Below, in pieces: positions 24,003 through 34,700 of a DNA stretch of 64,000 nt. The DNA comes from Sweltsa coloradensis (taxonomy: Eukaryota > Arthropoda > Insecta > Plecoptera > Chloroperlidae), in contig JAMZAV010002212.1 in NCBI GenBank assembly GCA_024449915.1, forward strand, positions 124,001 to 188,000, read 5' to 3'. Each line of letters opens with the position of its first letter. The first letter of the stretch is position 1. The notes under the pieces were generated by a model. The model saw nothing but the letters and a program-made list of their open reading frames with translations, did not search any database and was not told the DNA's origin. Position numbers and translations under genes: made by a program.

Positions 24003-25631
24003 GTACCTAACCCAATTATTTGCTTGTACTACAAATATTTTCTCCTGTTAAGAACCCTGTATCCACATATTCATTTAGAAGGAGGGATAGTACCAGTACT
24101 GACCATTATGTTTGTTGCTGGACTGTATGTCCGACAGTCGGATAAAATCATATCTTTAACACGATAAGAAATAATACCGGTAATATTAAACAGTGTTTGG
24201 GGTATTGTGCTTTGTTAATAAGAATGTAATACGTAATACACATACTCATCTAGCACACATGGGATGAAGACGAGAGCCCTGGCTTCTCGTCAGTCTTTAG
24301 ACAATGTGGCCCACTTTAGGCTGAGTAATGTCCCAAGGACCGTTTGATTTTTTTATTATTATTATTATTTGATATTATTACGGACCACGAATGCCTTCAA
24401 TCCTTCATGATACAAAAGGTAATGTTTTACAGTCCATTTTCAGAACACAAGTATTTGTAGGCAGTCCTTGTATTTGCATGAGTAAAAAACAAAAGTTGCA
24501 ATATTAACTTTAATTGTATGTTATACAATTATTGTCAAATATCAAATGTTGTGTATAATAGTATCCTGGTTATAACTGTCATGTACAACTGTTTTAATTG
24601 ATGAGTATAAAGATAAACCTGCCCATATTTTGTGATACTGTAGTTACATTTAAGGCTTAATTCATAACACCATAAATGATTGTTTTTTAACATGTGCATG
24701 CCCTACATTAGATTGTTGTACAACACATTCTCTAATACCATTAATGTATATAATTACAAATAGCCAGACAACTTTCAACAAATTTAAATAATATTCAAAT
24801 TTAACCCACCATACATTATAGTCCAAACTCTGTGTTAAAAATAAAAGGTTCTGTGGTCGATCTGTGCCTTTTGTAATAACTGAAAAGTACAGTAAAAAGA
24901 CAAATTAAGATTAAGCTGTGGACGTTATTACGTTTCAGAGCACATTTAAATACCACTGATATAAACAAGAGTATATATGTAAAGATTCATGCCAAACTAA
25001 CTAAGGTTCAGGGATAGCTCTAAGTTTGTCACCATTTGATCTACCCTAGTTCGATGTTTCAAAATCAAACTCCCAGTATGAACTCTTACAAGACTATCTA
25101 ACAAGCGTCCCAAGATTCACTTACAAGAACCCCAAAGTGCATATTTTGTTTTAAAACATGACTTCCAAGGTGATATGCTTAGCATTTAAATTGTGAAACA
25201 CTATCTTGAAGTCGTGAACTAAGTATTTAACAGAGCCAGTAGCTTACTCGAACAGACAACAGTTGTGGCACTTTTATGAGCTGGGACTTACTATTGTGAC
25301 AATTTTTCTAGTAGTTTATACTAGACTAGGCTACACTGTATTTAGTAAATACTAAATATAGTATAATTTGTATTTTATAAACATTGAACACATTTTTGTT
25401 ACACCTACAAGAGTGTTTCCCGATTAATGAAATTGAGACATTTTTGTTACTACTGTGTATAAATTTTAGTGCTATTGTCTCGTATAGTAGTACCTAGTAC
25501 ATAGACCTGCCAGTACATGAAAAACAGTGTCACAGTGGCTTCTGACATCTCTTTATTTAACCATATTATACTATAGCACAGCTTAGACCTAAACACAAAT
25601 ATGTAAAACAATTCAGAAACATTACTTCAAG
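24003..25631. other. No gene or repeat recognised
   Basis: AT-rich sequence with a small ATT run near 24352-24368. No coding or element signature seen. Confidence 0.35.
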
Positions 25632-26045
25632 TAAAAAATTAAAATAAAATTGTAGTTAGATTTTAGAGTCTACCTACTCAGTCATAAAAGCTGATTTTCA
25701 GGGTGGGACTTTGTTTTAAAGCAAACCTAGTCAATCCGGCCTGCGCGGCGACACCAGATGAGTGAACAATGACAAAGACGGACATTATGAATAGGAAACA
25801 TCAACCAAACACACACGATTCCACCCACGGGCAATGCCAGAATCAACAGAACCTTAAGAGTGTATTTATATGCCTCGTTGCTAGGATGGCTCTTAAGTCA
25901 CTGTTTTACACATTTCTAAGCCAAGAATCGACGGACTTAAGTCGATATCAGAAGCTACAAATTTCCTGCCAGTAGTGGGGTTTGATCCCTGGACCTTCTG
26001 CATTGGAAGCAGGGACTCTTAAACACTGAATCAACAAGCCACACA
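25632..26045 (-). mobile_element. tRNA-headed SINE, copy B (minus strand)
   Basis: On the minus strand the head reads CTGCTTCCAATGCAGAAGG followed by a degenerate B-box. The body matches copies at 20441-20812 and 35470-35892, and the end is A/T-rich. The plus-strand open frame inside is incidental. Confidence 0.7.
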
Positions 26046-27620
26046 AACAATTTTAAGAAGTCTCGGTGTTACAATTATTGTCCATCTACCCCCCACTTTT
26101 CCCAGTGGGAATAGTGAATTTATTAATTTGGATCAAATTCACAATTTTTAAAAGTTCAGATATTATAGATGTTTGCAAATGTCGTCTGAATTAGAATAGT
26201 TGCACAGAAGTAAGCATAATGTAATACGCATCATATTCATACTAAGACAATGATTGATTGATTGTCGTCTTTATTTGGCGGGATTAAGGCCTATGAGGCT
26301 CTTATCTTCCAACCAGATGAATCAAGAGTTTTAAGTAATAATAAGTACTTCATCAAAAGCAAAAACTAGGTTTGCAAAAAGTTGGTTGGACTGTTGGCAT
26401 ACCACTAATACAAATCAATAACAGATATTTAATTCCTTCCGTATTGAGGAAGAACCCTAATGCAGACAGAGGCATCTGCCAACGCCCCTCACAGCTCTAC
26501 TGACGCCTGCCAGTCAACTAGGGGAAACAGTCGCATTGGGACGCGGACGTCACATGGCCTCATTTGTCTAGTTTCAAATGTTCAAAAACACAAGAAAAAC
26601 CTTGGACTAAGAAAACTTGTTGAATAAAATCGGTTCTATTAGACCAAACCATACATCAATCATTATTAAAGAATCAAAAAAGTTATTTCAACAGCACACT
26701 GCCTGGACAACAAAGACGTCTATCTATCTAATTTGGAATCTATCACATAAAACTTGGCCTCTTTGTTAGTCAATATAATATTACTATTTATTATTTAATA
26801 ATTATCGAATAACGTAAAATCAAGCTATCAATGTCAATACGCCATACATTTATGTATGGAGAGGGTAAGCTTCGTTATCTATATGTTTAGTGTAGGTATT
26901 GATTTATGATGCTTAACGATAAAATACAAATCATCGATAATCAAAAAGGTTACTACATTATCGATCGATTATGCCCGTAAAATTGGTGTCACTTTTACCG
27001 GTCGACGGATGTGATCAAGATTGAATGTCTCATAAAGTCAACAGCAAACTTTCTCGGTCAGAAATAGTGCAACGTCTTTGAACCTCCAAGTTTGCAAAAT
27101 GTCCAAATTATTATAATTCCCACAGACATAAATTGAATAGCGTTTGGTTTGGTAGGCCTAAGCGAAGGAAGTACAATGCCGTGTTTTGGACGAGTTTTTC
27201 GGTGCAAATCGATAGTGTTTTTTATTATCGATTCTCAAAATATTGAGTATGGATTATCGTGTGCATCCCTAATAATGACATTGACTTTCTTCTTGAACTG
27301 ATCTACGAAAAATATTTACAGAAGAAATGAAAAATGAAAAATTTAAACATAAGTTTGCAACCATTCTATAAATTTTGATGTAGGGTAGAAGTACCGGTCC
27401 CTACTAACACGAAAAATGATAAAAGATTATTGAAAGAAATAGTTAGGAAAGTACTATGTAAATACTAATGATATAATAATGCCCCTCTAGTTTCATTTAG
27501 TGATTATTGATTAAGAGTCTGTTGAGTATATTTGGCATTTATGTTCCATTTCCTGAAACTACACAATCCCATAATCTTTAGCAAATGAAAATTAACAAAA
27601 AAAAATGAAACCTATTTTTT
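26046..27620. other. No gene recognised; possible repeat tail
   Basis: The segment near 26262-26320 (TCTTTATTTGGCGGGATTAA) has the look of a retroelement 3' end on the minus strand, but I cannot delimit it. 26940-27270 is rich in ATCGAT/CGATAAT words like those in the MITE at 28136-28655, without matched ends. The rest is unremarkable. Confidence 0.3.
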
Positions 27621-27623
27621 CAG

Positions 27624-27759
27624 TTCCATGACATGTGCAAAGTACGAGACGTCCAATATGAACACGGCTACCGCAGTCTCAAACGTCGCCAACGGGGGCT
27701 CATACAGTACGGGGACCGCATGGAAACCAGGGGTCAACGTAGGCTCAAATCCTGTTTAA
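27624..27759 (+). CDS. Possible terminal coding exon, unidentified
   Basis: A pyrimidine-rich acceptor, CCTATTTTTTCAG, precedes a segment clearly richer in GC than its surroundings. In the frame through ATG at 27628-27630 it encodes about 44 residues, small and polar, including NMNTATAVSNVANGG and ending AWKPGVNVGSNPV before TAA at 27757-27759. The composition looks like a disordered protein C-terminus. No family is recognised and no upstream exon was found within the window. A longer frame over the same DNA (27633-27926) has an arginine-rich, less natural composition. Confidence 0.3.
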
Positions 27760-28127
27760 GGCTTGGATTGGTGTTGTCATCTGTCGTCATAAATACTAAA
27801 CAAGACACCACTAGTACGATGAGTGAAAAGACCCAGTATAAATACGAATTCTCTGTAGTAATGCTGATAAGGACCGGACCAGACCAATATGCCACAACTT
27901 TTATATACGTCTATCGACACTGCTAAGTGCTAACTAGGGTTGGCACTTATCGATTATTCATGTCATCAATGTCAAAGCAAAAGCTGACTTTCGATTCGAC
28001 ATCATTTTGCCAACTTACCTAATTATAATAATCGTTCAACATCAAAACCTACCTCAAACTGACTAGTTTCTAAAACCATGTAAAACTTATTTTTGATATT
28101 TTATTTTTTAGTATTATTCTATGATGT
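27760..28127. other. No gene or repeat recognised
   Basis: If the candidate exon ending at 27759 is real, its 3' UTR would lie here. No strong polyadenylation context was identified. Confidence 0.3.
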
Positions 28128-28135
28128 ATTTTTTA

Positions 28136-28655
28136 TAGGGTTGCCGTTCGATGTGAAAATCGTGATCGATAATCGGAGGCATCGAATCGATTATCATATC
28201 GAAATATATCGATATCATAGACCCAAATCGATTATCATATCAAATTCCAAATTGAGCCTAGGAAGCAGAAACACGGAAGAAACATCGCGAATTCAATATA
28301 ATTGGGCAGACTGACGCTAGAGAAGTTCACGCCACAACACGTCGAGCCGTACTGAATACATCGCAATCGGGCCGGGCGATGTTTTCGTATCGCCTTGTAT
28401 CGCGCTGCGAGCGCATGCGCACTGGCGGCGGTGGGCGTGGCATTATACTTGAGCAGCGATTGGCTACTCCGACAACCAATCGGCGCGTTGATACGACAGC
28501 GCGGCATTTTTAAGCATGGTAAACCGCGAAAACATCGATGTCACTATTTAAATCGATAATCATATCATATCATATCAAAATACTTGAATCGATTATCATA
28601 TCATATTACTGATATCGATAATCGATCGATATTTCGATTATCGACGGCAACCCTA
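28136..28655. mobile_element. hAT-type MITE with promoter-like GC-rich core
   Basis: The ends TAGGGTTGCCG and CGGCAACCCTA are flanked by perfect 8-bp duplications ATTTTTTA at 28128-28135 and 28656-28663. Both sub-terminal zones are packed with ATCGAT, CGATAATC and ATCATATC words. The centre, about 28340-28510, is CpG-rich. It holds GCGCATGCGC, a GC-box-like GGGCGTGG and two oppositely oriented CCAAT motifs. No transposase is encoded. Confidence 0.85.
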
Positions 28656-28928
28656 ATTTTTTAACTAAGATTTTTAGTTTTTGTTATAAATTATATTCCT
28701 CCGAATTTTGATGTCGAATTTTTGTTTGTTTGTTTTTATTAGCTTGATACAATTACAATGATGGAAATTTTTGGTTTGAGATTGATTACGAATTTATAAT
28801 GCTAATTGCTAACTATGGCCATATATTTATAAAATAAATTTCATGTCACAGAGAGCAATGAAAAATGGCACATGGTGACATGAAACAATATAGGTACTGT
28901 AGTGTGGGGGAAAAAGTTATCCTGTATA

Positions 28929-29454
28929 GGTGGAACCAGTTAAGGTGGCGGTCGCCGAGGGATCGCAACACTGTCGCCCATGCACTATGGCCACTGGATC
29001 GGCAAAAAGTAAATAAAATAATGGTCTCTAAAACTGCTTTCGAAGAAAAACACAACTATTTTAAAGCCAAGCCTTGAACAATATATCCTAAAAATAAAGC
29101 AATTATGAAGTGTACGAATACAATCATGACATTTTGATGCTCCTAAACATTGACATCACATCTGGAGAGGTTGGCATTATAAACAGCTGGAACTTTGGAC
29201 ACACCATTACCAACGAGGCAAAAAAAAAAACTTTCGTAATCGTGATTACTTAAAGTTAAAATCATTATTTCTTTTAAATACTGACTCTGTGGGACGAACT
29301 AGTACTTTATTCACAGATTATGAAATGTTGTTATAATGTGATAACATGACGAAATACGGTAGGGCCTACCTAATGTCAGTTGTGTGAAAATTGTCAACGT
29401 TGGTGTGCGTGCTCTCGCTTGACCTTGACGACCGCCAGCTTATCTGGTTCCACC
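28929..29454. mobile_element. MITE-like element inserted at TATA
   Basis: GGTGGAACCAGTTAAG at the left end is mirrored by CTTATCTGGTTCCACC at the right. Similarity extends to about 29 bp, through TGGCGGTCG. Flanks are TATA on both sides, compatible with a TA or TATA duplication. No protein family is seen in the internal frames. Confidence 0.55.
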
Positions 29455-29473
29455 TATATCAATGTGTCATAGC

Positions 29474-30173
29474 TAGAGATGTGCAAAAATGGTTTTTTAA
29501 AGTTTGAAAATTCGCGCTTTAAAAATAAAAATTCGCGATTTGTCGCGATTTACCGAAAAACACAATTTTCTCATGCACAACTAAAAAAAAAAAAACAATC
29601 CAAGTTTCAGGATAATTTGATTGATTTTAATGATTTAAAAGAAAAACAAGCTCATGAGAGTGAAGTTCAGAATCAGTTATAATTTTAAGCTCAATTTCAG
29701 CCTTCAGTTTTCAAAGTTTCTGACAGTTTTTACCAGAATTAATTTCGTCTACCCGGCACCTCCACCAAATTTACGAAATAATGCATTTTTTGTGTCTTTT
29801 GATATGGATATGAAGTATTTTGAGCTTACTCTGTTCAAACGATTATTACGATCTAACAATCGCGTTGTATGACCCGGCACCTCCCCCATATGTACCAGCC
29901 AGTGTTAATTTAATTTCAACTTCGACCCGGCACCTCCACCAAAACTTTGAAAAAATTGTATTTTTTTAAATTTCGTGACCTAATTCGCATTTAAGGACAT
30001 AATTGCTAATTTCGCCACTAGTTTGCGCCATCAACTCGCGAAAATTCGCAAATTGGAAATTGGTACCATTCAATCACAATTCATGAGATTCATGTGCAAA
30101 CTGAATTTGAAGGGATTATTGCAACTTGAAAAAAATTCGCGAATTTCGTTGTCACCATTTTTGCACATCTCTA
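29474..30173. mobile_element. hAT-type MITE with repeated GGCACCTCCACC motif
   Basis: The ends TAGAGATGTGCAAAAATGGT and ATTTTTGCACATCTCTA are flanked by perfect 8-bp duplications GTCATAGC at 29466-29473 and 30174-30181. Inside, ACCCGGCACCTCC occurs three times (about 29753, 29873 and 29926). The element is rich in TTCGCG/CGCGAA words. It is non-coding and related to the element at 31785-32456. Confidence 0.85.
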
Positions 30174-30181
30174 GTCATAGC

Positions 30182-31604
30182 ACAGGTTTTTCTCTGGACT
30201 CGATGTTAAGGTTGTAGAGAACCTGCAGTTTCTTTCAACCTTTCTATCATGTATGTCTACAAGTAACTGCATGCTAAAATGTTGGCCCAAGACTATTAGT
30301 ACATCGGATTAAGTGATTGTTCCGTGGCAGTTAAGTCCAATGCAGAATATTTTTAAATATGATTTTCCCCCTGTTCAGTAGAAGCTATTTGTACTTCCGC
30401 TAAAAACTTTTAAAGCAAAATGTAAGCTGGAGTGTTATCTTTAGACAATGGCACTGGCTTAAACGTATAATAAAAATTAACACAAATATGTATAGCTTAC
30501 ATGTAAATATTTCTGAATTTCAAGTTGCTAGCAAGCAGTCACAAACCCGGTAGCCTGTAAGGTCGTGGCATAGATCCATTCCCTAATCAGTAAAATACAT
30601 GCGTCGAATACTATGAGCACGCATGCTCTGCTCACTGTACAACCATGGACAAGAATGCTAGTGCATGGAGACCCGCAACTCAGACCTGGGTTCGTACCGT
30701 CCAAAACAGAAGACGAACACCACACAATCACACTTTAATATCTGCTTGATAGAATCAAGGAGCCACGCTCTTTAGAGTCAATCCACTACCATATGGACTG
30801 AGCCAGTTCAGCCAATACCTGCCTGTCAAACACCTTGAGAGTCTAACCAATGCCGATGTGATGTTTTATATCACTTTTCTTCACATCAAGAAGGTATGGT
30901 CTCAGACTCCCTGCAACATGACCGATTGTGATGCACTGTTTTACCAAACAAGGGGCCACTTTTTGGACATGTGAAAGACACTGAGCTACTACTATTTGTA
31001 AGGTAGAATCTGTACAGTTCAACAATGGACTTACAAGGCAGTACGGGACCAGCATCTGCATGGTATGTAATTGTAAACGAACCACCCAATAATGTTGCAT
31101 GCTCTCTCTGTAGCAACAAGTTAGTACTATTAAAAGTCCATGGTGTAACACTTAAACATACCGATTTAGTATTTCCCACAAGGTGCACAATTTGTTAAGA
31201 CCTCTTGCATAATTCACGTTCAGTACTAATAGCAAGAGCCATAAAGTGATCACATTCAAATTGTTTTCTTCCTTATGCCCCAGAGTATGACAAGATAAAG
31301 ACAGATTCAACATACCCCTCAGGTGGCCGGTAACGTAAAGCCTGTTGTATGCCTGCACACACAAGCAACTTAATAATATTTATCTGATGATAAATGATAA
31401 CCACTAGTATTAGACAACTGTTTGTTTATACAACCATAAGCCTACGTTTAAAGCAACTATGTTACAAAATTGAAAATAGTAATATCAATGACATCTTTTC
31501 CTTGGTCGGGCAGTACCATTTCACCTTGTTTGCAGGAATTAATGAGGAAAAGTACTTTCCAGAAAAACTAGCAGTACTTAAAATTGACTTAGCATTTGAA
31601 AGCG
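30182..31604 (-). other. 3' flank / probable 3' UTR of the carrier gene
   Basis: This stretch follows the carrier stop codon on the minus strand. A candidate minus-strand ATTAAA polyadenylation signal sits near 30735, and an AATAAA lies further away near 29306. No other gene or repeat is seen. Confidence 0.35.
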
Positions 31605-31743
31605 TTATCTTTGTGCAGCTATCAGCTGGCGAAGGAAGTCTCGGGTTGCTTCGTATGTGGCAAAACTTATCCCGACAGCCACCGGACCTTTCACCCAGTT
31701 CATACTTAGACCTTTGAAGAAGCCTCCTTTGATGCCTTCCACC
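31605..31743 (-). CDS. SLC25A42: Carrier coding exon 5 (C-terminus)
   Basis: 139 nt starting after acceptor TTTGTTGCAG. It encodes [20 protein letters not shown] and [12 protein letters not shown], and stops at TAA 31605-31607. The KGLSMNW.KGP.AVGISF block is diagnostic of the SLC25A42 subfamily. Confidence 0.93.
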
Positions 31744-34700
31744 CTGCAACAAAGACACCAACCATGTTATTTAGGGGTAATCATTAGAGGTAGTGAAAAA
31801 TGGTGATAACGAAATTCGCGAATTTTTTTAAATGTCCATTTTAGAGCCTAAAATGTATATTGTCGACGAATTACATCATTTAAAGATGGAAAAAACACAT
31901 TTTGAAATCGCGAAATTCGCGAAATCTCGTGTATAGCGCGAAATAACGAACGAAATTGTATGAAACTGGTCAAAACGCGAATTAACTCGCGAAATTGAAC
32001 CGTTTAGAGTGCAAAATGTAAGGGATGGTGGAGGTGCCGGTCCAGTTTTGGTGGAGGTGCCGGTCCAGACTGAATATTACGCGTGCGGTAGGCGTACCGC
32101 CTCATCAAACAGTCAACGCAACGCGCGCGTCACGGGCTTCACGGAAATAGACCGCGGAATAACGGCGCGTATATGGCCCCGCGGAAATAGTCCACCAAAA
32201 TAACAGTGCATACAAATATTTATTTTTTGTTGGGAATCGACTCTGAATCGATTTTTAGGTCACAATGATCGATTCTAACTTTTTGGAATCGATGTCATCC
32301 CTAACTTAAGGGGCTCCGTTTTTTTTTGTTTTTCTTTGGATTTTTGGATTTTTTTGAAACGTTTTTGACAATTTTTCCGAAATCGCGAAAAACGCGAAAT
32401 TTGGGTTTTTAAAAACGAAATTTGCGTTTTTATATCACCATTTTTCATTACCTCTAGTAATCATACTGATCATGTGAAGAAAAGATTATCAAACGAAACA
32501 CACGTATTCATAAATTAGCACAAGAATTTAACATGCTGTTTTAGTTGAGTGACAATACGAGATAGGGAAAGAGGTTGGTAAAGAGTTTCTAGGAAAGCTG
32601 GATAGTTTATTATTGAACTGGGCTATGATATGACACAGCATCAATATCAATATGTCAACATCACACAAAAATTTCAATATATATCAAAGATTTAAACAAG
32701 TATTTTGCAAACAAATTTTGGCAATTCAAACTTTAATTTCACATTTATGTAATGATTGGATATAACGGGGGAATTAACAAGACTTGGGATATCCAGGAGT
32801 TAAACTTTATTACATGTTTAGACTAGAACCAGGTGTAGAATGAACCTCTTTTATCAGCCACTCGACAGGTCACCACCACCTGTTTACACCTTGCTGAAGA
32901 CTTGAATATCATTCATTCTGTTTAACATTCACAACAGGTAATTCGAGACAAACTGAACGCCTGCACACCTGTATATCTTGGTGAGTGTGGACCATATTGT
33001 GTTATACTCTACACCAGCGATTGGAGTTGTCTGCATACGGCGCCGAACAATGTCCAAGGGGTACGAAGATGATTGACCGAGCATACCGGCGACAGCTCCA
33101 AATGCCAGACTAGCGAAAGCGTTGGGTTTTGTACTACCAGTGTAATCTGAAACACACAAACAGGTAGTTGAACATATAGCACAAGCAGTTTACCTAATTG
33201 ACTAGAAAAAAATGAGATTGGAAGTTTGAGAAAGGGAGCAAATGGATGACCACGACAACATTGGTACGACAGTGTAAAGTATGTGGAATAGCAAGGAGAC
33301 TGGAATGTGCTGGTGGCAGTACAGAAGATAGAGGGACCTCTATCTCCCATGCTAACACAGGGAGACACATGTCATGTGGTATGGGGCCTGCTCTAATTCT
33401 CACTACTGTACCATCAATTTGTTTTCGAGTGGTATGTTGCATCACTAATTGGATGAGCGTAGCAAAGATTCCATTTCACTACACTGTAGAAAAAAAAACG
33501 GAATGTTTTTTTTTTGTATTTTTGTCTGTTTGTTAACACGATTCCGGCTAAATCGATACTCCAATTGCGATGAAATTTTCTGGAGGCCTTCGATATCTCT
33601 GAACTTAGAACTGCCACGTTTTTTAGCACAATCGAAAAATTATTTCTCATTAAAATCGCAATTTTACGATTTTTTTCGATTAAAAAAAAATTCCTTCGAC
33701 TTATAACACCTACATGCTTTATTCGATTGTAATGAATTTTTCACAGAACCTTAATTTTATGAATTAATATATTCATGTGAAATTTGAGCGCAATCAAAAT
33801 ATTATTTTTTACGAAAATCGCAATTTAACGTTTTTTTATTTTTATTTTTAAAACATTTCTTCGACTTATAAGTAACACCTGCATGCTTTATCCGATTGTA
33901 ATGATTTTTTCATAGAACCTTAATTTTATGAATTAATATATTGGTGTGAAATTTGAGCGCGGTCGAAAAATAGTTTCTGTCGCGCGTTTATAGTTATTGC
34001 AATTTTACGGGGGAGGCCTTCGATATCTCTGAACTTAGAACTGCCACGTTTTTTAGCACAATCGAAAAATTATTTCTCATTAAAATCGCAATTTTACGAT
34101 TTTTTTCGATTAAAAAAAAATTCCTTCGACTTATAACACCTACATGCTTTATTCGATTGTAATGAATTTTTCACAGAACCTTAATTTTATGAATTAATAT
34201 ATTCATGTGAAATTTGAGCGCAATCAAAATATTAATTTTTACAAAAATCGCAATTTAACGTTTTTTTATTTTTATTTTTAAAACATTTCTTCGACTTATA
34301 AGTAACACCTGCATGCTTTATCCGATTGTAATGATTTTTTCATAGAACCTTAATTTTATGAATTAATATATTGGTGTGAAATTTGAGCGCGGTCGAAAAA
34401 TAGTTTCTGTCGCGCGTTTATAGTTATTGCAATTTTACGCTTTTTTCATTTAAAAAATAATTTTTTTGACTTATAGCACCTACATGCTTTATCAGATTGT
34501 AATGATATTTTCCACAGAACCTTAATTTTATGAATTTATATATTTGTGTGAAATTTGAGCACAATCGTAAAATAATTTCTCACAAAAATCACAATTTTAC
34601 GCTTTTTTTGTTTTAAATAAACATACGCTCATCCAACAACGCGCCTTAAAAAGCGTTTGCGAAGCTTCCTAGTATTATGTAAATTAGGTCATGACAAATT

